The notes below the pieces were generated by a model. That model did no database searches. It was given only the letters and a program-made list of their open reading frames with translations, and was not told the DNA's origin. Of a stretch of DNA of 64,000 nucleotides, positions 28,691-38,061 are shown in pieces. Position 1 is the first letter of the stretch, and each line of letters starts with the position of its first letter. The translations under genes and the position numbers were made by a program. The stretch is from DATLZU01 sp051293835 (GTDB lineage: Bacteria > Nitrospirota > Nitrospiria > Nitrospirales > Nitrospiraceae): NCBI GenBank assembly GCA_051293835.1, contig JBPKMA010000007.1, positions 62,001-126,000 of the forward strand. Reading direction: 5' to 3'.

Positions 28691-29106
28691 ACCCTTATAT
28701 CGGCGTATCGGACTGATCCTTCTGTCCGTTTCGCCCCCCCGGCCTGGGGGAAGTGTCAGAACCGATACCAAAGCTGTATCGCTTTCGATAAGCGCACTGA
28801 ACCGCACAACGGCTCATCAGGCTGAACGGTGAACGCGTTACGGCTTCCAGCCGTGGTTTTTGAGCTCCGCGCCACCGCTCTCGTTCCGGTACAACGGTTG
28901 CTTTCCTTGCGATCGGCAACCTGTGTAGACAATAGGCGCGAGGCTAGAGGCCAGAGTGACACCCGGCACCTTTCCCCCCCGTCCCGAGCCCCTCGCCTCT
29001 CGCCCAGCCGCGATTTTCATGATGCATGGGTGAGCGATCGCTCATAGAGACAGTTCTTTATGACGCGTGTGCGGGTTAAACATGGATCGCCACAGGGAGA
29101 TGGTTC
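28691..29106 (+). other. Gene-poor spacer with short inverted repeat and word repeats
   Basis: No gene is seen. CGATAC-CAAAGCT-GTATCG near 28760-28780 is a 6-bp inverted repeat that could be an operator for the downstream lipoprotein operon. CCCCTCGCCTCTCGCC at about 28989-29004 is another copy of the spacer word also seen after secA and at the end of nuoM. Confidence 0.4.
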
Positions 29107-30156
29107 ATGACCCGTCCGCAAGCGCAGCATTGGATGGCGATCTTCTCGCTGGTCCTGTTGTCCGGATGCGCGCCATCCGCGGTGCCTCTGCGCGAGCCGT
29201 CCGCGTTGGTTGACAAGATCCGGGCGCGGAAGGACCTCGCCCAACACTTTTTGCGCTGTACCGCACAGGCCTATCGCGAACAGCCGGCCGTCATGTCCGC
29301 CGGGGCCGGCCCGCCTCCGGCCGCCGCCGCATCCGGAGTGGTTGCCGCACTTACGGCTACGGTGGACGCCAGTCCGACCCTGAAGGGCGATGAGGACATC
29401 GGGAACGTCCTCGCCCTGGTCCAGGAGATGGCCGATTCTGCCGAGCGCAAAATCGACTTGCGCCGGCTGGCCCGCCTGGCCGACTTGGCAAAGCGCCTGC
29501 ACGCCCGGCTGCGGATCGACGAGGACCGGCTGGCCGAGGACAAGTCCCTCTTTGCCCGCCTGCTGCTGGCTTACAACAAGGCCTACTTTGGAGATTTCAG
29601 CTTCAAGGCCGAACCAAGCCCGGTCGGCGACTCGATCCGGGGTGTGATCAAAGTGACGTCGTCCGGATTCGTGGATCGCAACGGCAATGTGTTCGTCTTT
29701 CCGGGGCTTTCATCCGAAGTGGAATTCTCACCGCAGAAAGACCGGCCGGTTTGGTTCCGCGCCGGCGATGTGGACTCACGTCGGATCGCCTCCGACCTCG
29801 TCCGCGTCTTCTTGGAAGCGCTCTTCGACGCCGCCTTCCGCGTCCCAGCCGAACAGAACGCCACCGCTGTCCGGGTGACGTGGGGCGATCCTCCGCGCGC
29901 CTATCCGAAGTTCGACGCGGATCATCCGCCTATCGCTCTGGACCAGTTCGCGCGGGTGTCGCGCGACGCCCTGCGTGCCGAGGCCGCAGTCATGTCGGCC
30001 GTCGGCAAGGCCGTCCGCGGCGCAGGCGTGTTCGGCACGAACAACGAGACCTTGGCGGCAACACTGGAAACCGCCGCCGGAGTCGTCGCCAAGAAACTCG
30101 CCGAGCATGAACTGTTTTGCTATTTCCTCGTAACAGGCGCATCGGGGCAGCCCTAG
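29107..30156 (+). CDS. Hypothetical lipoprotein upstream of two patatin genes
   Basis: A 349-residue protein with a lipoprotein signal: hydrophobic core AIFSLVLLSG followed by Cys21 in L-S-G-C. The mature part is mostly helical and charged (AERKIDLRRLARLADLAKRL, LRIDEDRLAEDKSLFARLLL) with a beta-rich segment in the middle (GDSIRGVIKVTSSGFVDRNG). No known domain is recognised. It precedes the patatin-like lipoprotein gene in the same orientation and probably shares its role at the membrane. The TAG stop is the first three bases of a MITE-like inverted repeat, so the original C-terminus may have been replaced. Confidence 0.75.
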   Translation: MTRPQAQHWMAIFSLVLLSGCAPSAVPLREPSALVDKIRARKDLAQHFLRCTAQAYREQPAVMSAGAGPPPAAAASGVVAALTATVDASPTLKGDEDIGNVLALVQEMADSAERKIDLRRLARLADLAKRLHARLRIDEDRLAEDKSLFARLLLAYNKAYFGDFSFKAEPSPVGDSIRGVIKVTSSGFVDRNGNVFVFPGLSSEVEFSPQKDRPVWFRAGDVDSRRIASDLVRVFLEALFDAAFRVPAEQNATAVRVTWGDPPRAYPKFDADHPPIALDQFARVSRDALRAEAAVMSAVGKAVRGAGVFGTNNETLAATLETAAGVVAKKLAEHELFCYFLVTGASGQP

Positions 30157-30377
30157 CGCGCATTATTCATGAACGCTTCCGCTGCAATTGTGGATTCGCT
30201 GCTCCGACTAGCCTCCGGCGGGCGTGCTCGCCGCTCAGTCCCTCAACGTACTGTTTCAAGTACGCCTCGGGACTTCGCGGCTGTGCTTGCCCGTCTCGCG
30301 ACGCGACTCCCGGGGACCCGTTGCTCTTTCATCGCAACGGGTGGAACGCGACGAACCGTCATCAATAATGCGCGCTA
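30154..30377 (+). mobile_element. 224-bp MITE-like element with 14-bp terminal inverted repeats
   Basis: TAGCGCGCATTATT at 30154-30167 is repeated as its exact complement AATAATGCGCGCTA at 30364-30377. The outer TA on both sides fits the TA target duplication of IS630/Tc1-mariner elements. Internal stems are CGTACT-GTTTCA-AGTACG near 30250-30265 and ACCCGTTGC-(9 nt)-GCAACGGGT at 30316-30342. It has no coding frame of note. It supplies the stop codon of the lipoprotein gene and separates it from the patatin gene. Confidence 0.7.
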
Positions 30378-30461
30378 GAGATCGAAAACGCCCTCTCCCC
30401 GTCATCTCTCTCCCTACAAAGGGGGAGCAGGCTGGGGGGTGAGGGGGCCATGGAGGACCGA

Positions 30462-31925
30462 ATGAACGTGCCGACGCTGTTGGGTCTCGGACTCGCCTTG
30501 TTGACGACCGGTTGCTTTGCGCAGATCGAGACGCTCCCGCCGTCCGGCGGCCCCCCCTTCGCCGCGCCTCCGGATCAGGACCGGCTGGTCGGCATCGCCG
30601 TGTCTGGCGGCGGCAGCCGCGCGGCAGTCTTCGCCGCCGCCGCGCTGGAAGCGCTCGCGGAGATCCCCGTTCAAGACCGGTCCGGACCCCAAAGCGTATT
30701 GGAGACGGTCGGCTACATCTCCAGCGTCTCCGGCGGCAGCTTGGCGACCGCTTATTATGTCGTGAAAAAGCCGCCGAAATCCGAAGCGGTCCTCGGGGAG
30801 CGGGGTCTTTCGCCGGCCTACCGGCGGTTCTTCGACTCTTTCAAGCGTGACATGCAGACGAACTTCCAATTGAGAGCCGCCATCCGCCAGGTGCTCCAGT
30901 TTCGGGCGTTCAACCCGACAAAATTCGCCTACTCGCTCGCGGACGTGTGGGATAGCAACTTTCTCGACGGCATCACGTTCTCGCAACTCTACGAGCGTGA
31001 AGTGCGCGGCGACAGCCCGCGCGTGATCTTCAACGGCACCTCCTATAATTCCGGTCGGCGCTTCGTCCTCACGACGTTGCCGGCATCCGAATTCGATTAC
31101 GATTTTGTCGGCCGGTTGATCGCGGACCTGAAAGGCCGGCCTGGACGCGTGACGGAAGAAGGGCTCGCCATCATCGCCAGGAGCCTCGAAAGAGCGAAGG
31201 AACAATTCCTGCCTTCCACCTTCCAGGAGATCGGAGGCGATCCTCGCAGCCTCCGGCTCTCGCTCGCCGTCGCGACCTCCGCTTCCTTCCCGCCCGTCGT
31301 CGGCCCGGTCACCTATCACGTGGCCGGAGCCGACACCTATCATCACATCGGCGACGGCGGCTTGTTCGACAACCTCGGCACCGAATCGTTGATCACGGTG
31401 TTCCTCAAGAAAATCTCTCCCGACCCGGGCGAGACGCGCAAGAGTCTGATCATCGTGATCGACGCCTCGTTTCCCTTCGACGCGGGACGCTACAAGTTGG
31501 ACGGGAGCACCAAAGGCTTCGAGGTGTTCAAGGACGATCCGTCCCGGATCGTCGGCATCATGGAGGAGCGGGCCAACAGCTACCAGGCGATGCTCTGGCA
31601 CAGCCTCCGCGTGCGGGGCGGCGTGCTGCCCGAGTTCGGCAACCTGCGGTTCGTGGTGCTGAAACACACCGACGCCGACTGGCAGGGATATGAGGATCTG
31701 CCGGACGCCTGCAGAAGCGAATTTCCTCGCGCCGTCACGCCGGAGCAGATCAAGCAGGCGGTGAGCCTGATTCCCACGTTGTTCAAGATCAAGCACGACT
31801 GTCACGCCGCCTTGCTGATCAAGGCGGCCCACAAGGTCGTCCAGAAGTACCGCCACCGGATCGTGAACTTCATCGAGGCGGCACAGAGGCCTGAGCCGTT
31901 CCCAAGCCCAAGGGGAACGTCGTGA
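30462..31925 (+). CDS. Patatin-like phospholipase lipoprotein
   Basis: A 487-residue predicted lipoprotein (LLGLGLALLTTGC, Cys18) with a patatin domain. The oxyanion loop is AVSGGGSRAAVFAAAALEAL, the nucleophile Ser90 lies in ISSVSGGSLA (the usual first glycine of G-x-S-x-G is serine), and the partner aspartate is in HIGDGGLFDNLG. Patatins are serine/aspartate-dyad lipid acyl hydrolases, so it probably cleaves membrane phospholipids at the cell envelope. An ATG at 30450 is in frame, but GGAGG lies five bases before the ATG at 30462, and that start gives a tight signal peptide. The stop overlaps the next gene's GTG by four bases. Confidence 0.88.
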   Translation: MNVPTLLGLGLALLTTGCFAQIETLPPSGGPPFAAPPDQDRLVGIAVSGGGSRAAVFAAAALEALAEIPVQDRSGPQSVLETVGYISSVSGGSLATAYYVVKKPPKSEAVLGERGLSPAYRRFFDSFKRDMQTNFQLRAAIRQVLQFRAFNPTKFAYSLADVWDSNFLDGITFSQLYEREVRGDSPRVIFNGTSYNSGRRFVLTTLPASEFDYDFVGRLIADLKGRPGRVTEEGLAIIARSLERAKEQFLPSTFQEIGGDPRSLRLSLAVATSASFPPVVGPVTYHVAGADTYHHIGDGGLFDNLGTESLITVFLKKISPDPGETRKSLIIVIDASFPFDAGRYKLDGSTKGFEVFKDDPSRIVGIMEERANSYQAMLWHSLRVRGGVLPEFGNLRFVVLKHTDADWQGYEDLPDACRSEFPRAVTPEQIKQAVSLIPTLFKIKHDCHAALLIKAAHKVVQKYRHRIVNFIEAAQRPEPFPSPRGTS

Positions 31926-34672
31926 GCGCGTCCGCTGGCAAGCAAGGCCCCTTCCGGTTGAGCCAGGTCCTCGCGGAAGAATACGAGCGTCTCCACGGCT
32001 TGTGCGTGGACTTTCCGCCGGAGATGGGCGAACCCGAACGGCTGAAGGACATCTACCGACGCATCCATGCCCTTCCGCGCAGGCGAGCAGCCCTCTGTTT
32101 GTCCGGCGGCGGCATCCGTAGCGCGACGTTCGGTCTCGGCGTCATCCAAGGACTGGCGCGCGTACATCTGCTCGACAAGTTCGACTACCTCTCGACGGTC
32201 TCCGGCGGCGGGTACATTGGAAGCTGGCTCACCGCCTGGATCAAGCGCCATCCCGAGGGCCTTGCCGGCGTGACGCGGGAACTCAGCGTGCAGGCCCGCG
32301 CCCCGCTCGAACCGGAACCCGACCCGGTGAACTGGATCCGACGGTACAGCAACTACCTGAGCCCGCGGCTGGGGCTGCTCTCGGCGGATTCCTGGACGGT
32401 GATCGGCATCTACCTCCGCAATCTCCTGCTGAACTGGCTGGTCCTGTTGCCCCTTACGCTCGCCAGCCTGGCGATTCCCAGGCTGTATCTCGCGCTGGCG
32501 CGGTTGGCGATCCCTGATTGGATGCCCGAGTGGGCGCTGCTCACGGTGGTCGCGGTCGGAGGTCTGCTCATCGCCCTCTCGCTGACGTACATCCACCTCT
32601 ATAGACCCAGCCTGGCCTATCTCCGCACCCACGAACGATGGAAGACCTTCGAGGGACAGCCGTGGTTCCTTCTTTGCTCGTGGCTTCCACTGCTGATCGC
32701 GTCTTTGCTGCTTATGCTCGTCTGGGCCTGGTTCCATAACACCGGGAAGGACCTCGGCACCGTCTCGTGGAACGGCTGGGCGATCCGGCGGACCCTGATC
32801 CTCTTCACCGTCGCCACGTCGGCCATCAACGTCGCCGCCTGGGTGATCGCCGGCCTCTGCCTGGATCGCTTCCGAAAGGGCAAAGAACCCCTGCTGGCTG
32901 AATTGGCCGTCGTCGTGATGAGCGGAGCCCTCGGGGGCTTGTTGGCCTGGGCCGGGCTGGAGGGCGCGACCCACGAGCAGCGAGTCGGGGACTATGCGGC
33001 CTGGTATGCGACGTTCGCCGCGCCAGGATTCCTCGGCGCCTTTCTCCTGGCGGCCACGTTCTTCATCGGCGTCGCCAGCCTGTACACGCGAGACGAAGAT
33101 CGGGAATGGTGGGGACGAGCCGGCGCGTGGGTGCTGATCGGCGGCGTTGCATGGATGGCGGCAAGCGGTATTGCGATCTTCGGGCCGATCGGCCTCGCCG
33201 AGTTTCCCACGTTGCTGACCTTGCTGGGAGGCCTCTCTGGCCTCATCAGTGTCGTGCTGGGATTCAGCCGGAAGACCGCCGCGCTGAACTCGCAGAAGTC
33301 CACGACCGGGACAGGCGCCGGTTTGGTGGACCCAGCGCTCGCGGTGGCGGCGCCGGTGGCGGTGGTGTTCGTCCTGGCGTTGCTGGCGGCGGCCACGAGC
33401 CAGCTTTTCGCGCTCACGCCGGGCCTCATATTGACCGGACCGGCGCAAGAGGGAGGGTGGACGCATCAGCAGATTCTGGAACGGACCCGGTGGGACAGAC
33501 TGGTTGCGTTTATCGTCACGCTGGCGCTCACCAGCGTTTTTTTGTCACGCTACGTGAATATCAATAAGTTCTCGCTCCACTCGATGTATCGCAACCGGCT
33601 GATCCGCGCCTATCTGGGCGCCTCGCGGCTCGCAGCATACGGGCAGCCGCGTAACCCCAACCGTTTCACCGGCTTTGACCCACAGGACAACTTCGAGATG
33701 AAGGACCTGGCCCCCGACGGGACGCCGGCGCAGAAGCCGTTCCACGTGGTGAACATCGCGTTGAACCTGGTGCGGGGAACCAACCTCGCCTGGCAACAGC
33801 GGAAGGCGGTTTCGTTCACCGTATCTCCGCTGCACTGCGGCAGCTTCCTGCACAAGGATCTCGGGTACCGCCGTTCAGCGGAATACGGCAAGAATCACGC
33901 TTACAACACCGCCATCACACTGGGAACCGCCATGGCCATCTCAGGCGCGGCGGTCAGCCCCAACATGGGCTATCACTCGTCGCCCGCCGTCGCGTTTCTA
34001 TTGACCCTGTTCAACGTCAGGCTCGGGTGGTGGCTGGGCAATCCCGGAACAGCGGGCGACAAGACCTTCGACCGTTCCTGCCCGGACTTGTCGATCCGTC
34101 CGCTCCTGACGGAAGCGCTGGGTCTCACCGACGAATGCAACCCGTACGTCTATCTTTCCGACGGCGGGCACTTCGAGAACCTGGGCCTCTATGAGATGGT
34201 CCTTCGACGGTGCCACCTGATCCTTGTGAGCGACGCAGGGTGCGATCCCCGTTTCGGGTTCCAAGACCTGGGCAATGCCATCCGCAAGATCCGCGTGGAC
34301 CTCGGCATCGACATCGACATCAACCTGGACATGCTCCGCCGACAGGACCGGAACGGGCACAGCCGCTGGCACCATGCGATCGGCACGATTCGGTATACGA
34401 ACGTGGACGCTGGGGGGCAGGACGGCGTGCTCGTGTACCTCAAACCGTCCCTCACCGGCAACGAGCCGGCCGACGTCCTGGAGTACGCCACGCAGCACAA
34501 GGCATTCCCGCACGAGACGACGGCCGACCAGTTCTTCGACGAGTCACAATTCGAGTCCTACCGGCGCCTGGGCCAACACGTTGTCGAAGAGGTCTTCGGC
34601 CAGGCAGCCGCCCCACCAGCCGAAGAGCTCGGTCCGGTCTTTGCCCGCCTCCGTTCCGACTGGAATGCCTGA
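31922..34672 (+). CDS. Patatin-like phospholipase split by a multi-pass membrane domain
   Basis: A 916-residue protein starting at GTG 31922 (GTGA overlap with the previous gene, coupled). The first patatin half has the glycine loop CLSGGGIRSATFGLGVIQGL and nucleophile Ser94 in LSTVSGGGYIGS. The catalytic aspartate, Asp747 in YLSDGGHFENLGLYE, is ~650 residues later. Between them are about ten hydrophobic helices (e.g. LLLNWLVLLPLTLASLAI, WLPLLIASLLLMLVWAWF, VAAPVAVVFVLALLAAATSQ), so the hydrolase would be anchored next to the bilayer. It forms a likely operon with the lipoprotein patatin. Role unknown; lipid remodelling or defence are possible. Confidence 0.85.
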   Translation: MSASAGKQGPFRLSQVLAEEYERLHGLCVDFPPEMGEPERLKDIYRRIHALPRRRAALCLSGGGIRSATFGLGVIQGLARVHLLDKFDYLSTVSGGGYIGSWLTAWIKRHPEGLAGVTRELSVQARAPLEPEPDPVNWIRRYSNYLSPRLGLLSADSWTVIGIYLRNLLLNWLVLLPLTLASLAIPRLYLALARLAIPDWMPEWALLTVVAVGGLLIALSLTYIHLYRPSLAYLRTHERWKTFEGQPWFLLCSWLPLLIASLLLMLVWAWFHNTGKDLGTVSWNGWAIRRTLILFTVATSAINVAAWVIAGLCLDRFRKGKEPLLAELAVVVMSGALGGLLAWAGLEGATHEQRVGDYAAWYATFAAPGFLGAFLLAATFFIGVASLYTRDEDREWWGRAGAWVLIGGVAWMAASGIAIFGPIGLAEFPTLLTLLGGLSGLISVVLGFSRKTAALNSQKSTTGTGAGLVDPALAVAAPVAVVFVLALLAAATSQLFALTPGLILTGPAQEGGWTHQQILERTRWDRLVAFIVTLALTSVFLSRYVNINKFSLHSMYRNRLIRAYLGASRLAAYGQPRNPNRFTGFDPQDNFEMKDLAPDGTPAQKPFHVVNIALNLVRGTNLAWQQRKAVSFTVSPLHCGSFLHKDLGYRRSAEYGKNHAYNTAITLGTAMAISGAAVSPNMGYHSSPAVAFLLTLFNVRLGWWLGNPGTAGDKTFDRSCPDLSIRPLLTEALGLTDECNPYVYLSDGGHFENLGLYEMVLRRCHLILVSDAGCDPRFGFQDLGNAIRKIRVDLGIDIDINLDMLRRQDRNGHSRWHHAIGTIRYTNVDAGGQDGVLVYLKPSLTGNEPADVLEYATQHKAFPHETTADQFFDESQFESYRRLGQHVVEEVFGQAAAPPAEELGPVFARLRSDWNA

Positions 34673-34711
34673 ACCGCTTGTGTTCTGCAGATCAGGTCGG
34701 ATTCCGCGCGA

Positions 34712-37168
34712 TTACCGCCAGGCGGGTGTCCAGCATCCATCCTGATCGGCCCAGTACGGCGTCCAGGCGATGGCAACCAGGCGGACGGCGATGTTGGTCT
34801 TGGAGGGCCGGAGCGCAATGGTCTCAAGCGGCTCGGTCAGCGGATCGATCTTGGACAGCAAGGTGTCCGTTTCCACTTGAAACTGCGTCTCCAAATCGGC
34901 GAGTTGTTTGCGGATCGCCTCGATGTTCTCCTCCGCGCGGGCGACGTCTTTAGCTTCCTTGATTGACCGGCCGACGCCCCGTGCCGCGGTCGCGGCCCTC
35001 CCCAGGGTGGTCGCGCTGATCGTCTTTCTGCCGAGAAACGCGCCCAGCAACGTGGAGCCGAACAAGATCGCCGTCTGCAGGTGTTGCGCCTTGGCCTGCT
35101 CGGCTTCCCGTTCCTTGACCTGCTCGGCGCGACGCAGACGTTCCTGCAACGCGGCCATCTTCGGTCCATATTTGCGTCGGAGTTGCTCCGTCACCTGATC
35201 CCGCCGTTCGCGCGCGAGTTGGTGCAGCCGGATGCGAAAATCTCGCTCCGACTCGCCGGGCTTGGACACCTCTTTCAACAATGGGCTCCTGAACAACTCG
35301 ACCTTCTGCGTGCGGTAGAGCCAATTAGCGAAATCCTTGCTCCACAGGTCGAAGCTCTTCCTGTTAACGACCGGAGAAGGAAGCGGTTCATACCGCGCCG
35401 GGTCCTGCGGAGTTCGCTCGAGCTCAGTCACTGTTACCTCGGCCTCGACCGCATCATCCCAGTCAACTGCCACGGGCGCGTCGGTCACCGGAGCCAGGAA
35501 TACGCAATCCTGGGTAACATCCACGCCCGCCTTCGCATCGGCCACCCGGATCTGCGCTGCCCCCAACAATTTCGGTCGGTAGACCAGATCAGCACCTGTC
35601 GGACGAGCGCCGCGGACAGGGAGGAAATATTGTGGAATGTTGGGCGCAAGAATAGGACGAGCGGCAAGGAGCGAGAAACTCGAGGCTCCCGATGGGAGAT
35701 CAGCTTCTGTCCGGCGACCGCTCGCCTCTTGTCCCGTGCCTCGCGCCGTCGACCGTTTATAAGGGTCCATCAATTTCTTGATTTGATCGCGGGTGAGCGG
35801 GCCGCGCAGGTAGGAGAGTGTCCAGCGTGTTTCGAACACGACCGGCGCGTCCTCATGGACGTTGTGCATCAGGAAGATCCGGCTGCCCAGCCCGGCCAAC
35901 AGTTGCTCCACCTGCTGCCGATCGAAACGCTGGCCGCCACCGGCCGCCGCGCCTTCGAGCCCTTCCAACACGCGCGCCTTGTCCCGCTCGGTCTGTAAGC
36001 GACCGATGAACCAGGTGCCGGTATTCGCCAGCCCCTTGTAATCGAGATCGACCGGGTTTTGGGTGGCAAGCACGACCCCGAGGCCGAACGCGCGAGCCTG
36101 CTTGAGCAGGGTGAGCAGCGGTTGCTTGGAAGGCGGGTTGGCGACGGGTGGGAAGTAACCGAAGATCTCATCCATGTACAGGAGAGCGCGGAGGCTCGCC
36201 GTGCCCGGCTGGGAGCGGACCCATCCCAACGTCTGGCTCAGCAGCAGCGTCACGAAAAACATGCGCTCGGCATCGCTCAGGTGAGCGATCGAGAAGATCG
36301 CAATCCGCGGCTTGCCTTCCGATGTGTAAAGCATCCGTCCAATGTCCAACGCGTCGCCTTCCAGCCACACCGAAAAGCCCGGCGCAGCCAGCAGATTGTT
36401 GAGTTGCATGGCGAGTGCGAACCGGTCCTTCGCAGGATAGAACGATTCCAGATCGAGCACGCCCACGTGAGAGACCGGCGGAACTTGAATCTGTCGGATC
36501 AGCGTCGCGAGGTCGAGGTCCTTCCCTTGCTTCCACGCCGTCTCGAGGATGGTCGAGATGAGGATGTGCTCACGGCTCCTGATCGGATCGGTCTCGATGC
36601 CCAGAAGGCTTAGCAAACCGGTTGTGGTGGTGCCGATCCGCTCGCGCAGCGCTTCGACGTCGTCGAGCACCGCACGCGACGGCGCGGCGAAGGAGTGCAC
36701 GATCGAGACCGGCAGGCCTGCGGTGCTCCCTGGTGTGTAAATGACGAACTCGGCGGCATCGCGCAAACGCTGGATGCGGGTGCCGTCCTGCCCCCACTCG
36801 GCCAGGCCCTTCTTCCACCACTCCGCTTGTTGCTGTGCGTACTCCGGTAGCGACAGTCCTTTCTTCCGCACCTCGCCTTCGTTGACCCATGGCTCGAAGT
36901 CTTCCCCGCGGAGTTGCGGGAACGTCAGTAGCAAATTCCCCAAATCCCCTTTGGGATCGATCACGAGGGCTGGGATGCCGTCGATTGCCGCTTCTTCAAG
37001 TAAGGCGAGACAGAGACCAGTCTTGCCGCTCCCGGTCATGCCCACGCAGACCGCATGGGTGACCAGATCTTTCGAGTCGTAGAGCAGCCAGCCCGGTTTG
37101 GGCTTGTTCTTTCTCAGGTCGTAGGGGCGTCCAAGATAGAAAACGCCGAGCTGTTCGAAATCCTGCAT
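34712..37168 (-). CDS. HerA/DUF87-type ATP-binding protein
   Basis: An ~818-residue P-loop ATPase. Walker A is GMTGSGKT (residues 43-50), followed by VIDPKGDLGNLLLTFPQL. Walker B is LLYMDEIFGYFP, with an ATQNPVDLDYKGLANTGTWF sensor region typical of HerA/FtsK-like (DUF87) pumps. After residue ~520 comes a region with no known domain and a charged, helical C-terminus (QLRRKYGPKMAALQERLRRA; EENIEAIRKQLADLETQFQV) likely to be coiled coil. Two short hydrophobic glycine/alanine stretches are not clear membrane helices. It may translocate DNA or remodel a complex; partner genes such as NurA are not adjacent. The frame is open to a GTG at 37213; the ATG at 37168 begins the conserved MQDFEQLGVFYLGR. 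Confidence 0.82.
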   Translation of the reverse strand: MQDFEQLGVFYLGRPYDLRKNKPKPGWLLYDSKDLVTHAVCVGMTGSGKTGLCLALLEEAAIDGIPALVIDPKGDLGNLLLTFPQLRGEDFEPWVNEGEVRKKGLSLPEYAQQQAEWWKKGLAEWGQDGTRIQRLRDAAEFVIYTPGSTAGLPVSIVHSFAAPSRAVLDDVEALRERIGTTTTGLLSLLGIETDPIRSREHILISTILETAWKQGKDLDLATLIRQIQVPPVSHVGVLDLESFYPAKDRFALAMQLNNLLAAPGFSVWLEGDALDIGRMLYTSEGKPRIAIFSIAHLSDAERMFFVTLLLSQTLGWVRSQPGTASLRALLYMDEIFGYFPPVANPPSKQPLLTLLKQARAFGLGVVLATQNPVDLDYKGLANTGTWFIGRLQTERDKARVLEGLEGAAAGGGQRFDRQQVEQLLAGLGSRIFLMHNVHEDAPVVFETRWTLSYLRGPLTRDQIKKLMDPYKRSTARGTGQEASGRRTEADLPSGASSFSLLAARPILAPNIPQYFLPVRGARPTGADLVYRPKLLGAAQIRVADAKAGVDVTQDCVFLAPVTDAPVAVDWDDAVEAEVTVTELERTPQDPARYEPLPSPVVNRKSFDLWSKDFANWLYRTQKVELFRSPLLKEVSKPGESERDFRIRLHQLARERRDQVTEQLRRKYGPKMAALQERLRRAEQVKEREAEQAKAQHLQTAILFGSTLLGAFLGRKTISATTLGRAATAARGVGRSIKEAKDVARAEENIEAIRKQLADLETQFQVETDTLLSKIDPLTEPLETIALRPSKTNIAVRLVAIAWTPYWADQDGCWTPAWR

Positions 37169-37344
37169 TGCGCTGGTAGAAAAAATAGGCTGGAGGCTGG
37201 ACCGTGGAATCACACCCCGGCATCCCCCGGCTCACCTCTCTATGACTCCATGGACTCCAATGCGGCATGGATGCACCGAAGTCCCAGGCATCTCCGCCGC
37301 GAGTATCGAGACAGCCAGTTCACAGCCTACCGTGAACGACCTGC

Positions 37345-37768
37345 GATCGGAGGATTCTCCTAGCGTACCCCTAGGCAACAGGCAAAATCAGCGTCAGTGG
37401 AGCACAACGCCAGACCCTGTTCGATAGCCAAAGCGGCCAGATGGGCGTCAGGAACCAGATTCAGGCGCCCCCGATATGCGCGAGAAGTGGCCCCAGAACC
37501 ACCTGACGCTGCTCCGTGGGCATAGGCACCAGGATGGGAAACACTCCAGCTATTCGATCACTTGCCGTCAGGCATCCTGGATCGATTCGGGTCGTTCAAA
37601 CACCCGGGGGTTGGAAACCAGCCGAAGAAAACTCAAGAGACTCGGCCAGGGCAACCCGACCGGAGCAGCCCCATTGAGTCGCGCATCCAGCCAGGCTCGT
37701 GCGGCCTCGTGTTGCGGCAACGACGACACGTGGGCGTACACCAGGAGATTGGCATCGATCAAAATCAC
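37345..37768 (-). pseudogene. Frameshifted VapC-type PIN-domain toxin
   Basis: The GTG at 37768 starts MILIDANLLVYAHVSSLPQH, the PIN-domain N-terminus with its first acidic residue. LPWPSLLSFLRLVSNPRVFE follows. The frame then ends at 37568. In other frames the expected C-terminal parts remain: a NLVPDAHLAALAIEQGLALC segment and STDADFA near 37380-37460. At least two frameshifts separate them, so an active ribonuclease is unlikely. The start overlaps the end of the antitoxin by four bases, the usual vapBC arrangement. Confidence 0.65.
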
Positions 37769-38015
37769 CGACAGGCGTCGTCCTCCGCAACGGCAAGCAC
37801 TTCTGCAACATCGTCGATACCGCCGATCAAACAGCGTCCGAGCGAGACGGCTGCCATGTGATAAGGCTTTCGCGGCCCTGCCGGCGCCGTCAGATGCTGC
37901 ACCCCTGCCTTAGGGCCTCACTGATCAGCTCCTTCAGCTTCGCCTCCTTACGAATCCTCCGCAACCGGCGAAGCTGAGCTGCCACATCGTCATCCAGCGC
38001 CAGCGTCCTCCTCAT
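37765..38015 (-). pseudogene. Frameshifted VapB-type antitoxin
   Basis: Reading leftward from an ATG at 38015, MRRTLALDDDVAAQLRRLRR and EAKLKELISEALRQG form a ribbon-helix-helix antitoxin start. The frame stops early (GCSI), but a one-base shift in the CAGGGGTG run gives GVQHLTAPAGPRKPYHMAAV and SLGRCLIGGIDDVAEVLAVA up to the TGA that overlaps vapC. Upstream ATGCAT-GTG-ATGCAT could be the autoregulatory operator. A single missing G explains the break, so a read error at the homopolymer is an alternative to real decay. Confidence 0.6.
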
Positions 38016-38061
38016 GCATCACATGCATAAATGTCGTGATGTCGAGATGTCAAGCTCGTGC

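Noticed and set aside
31802..33466. 554-codon minus-strand open frame
   Set aside because: It is antisense to the membrane patatin gene and rich in charged low-complexity sequence.
34712..37168. DUF87 ATPase considered as a conjugation (VirB4/TraG) gene
   Set aside because: No relaxase, pilus or other transfer genes nearby; the motifs fit the general HerA/DUF87 group better.
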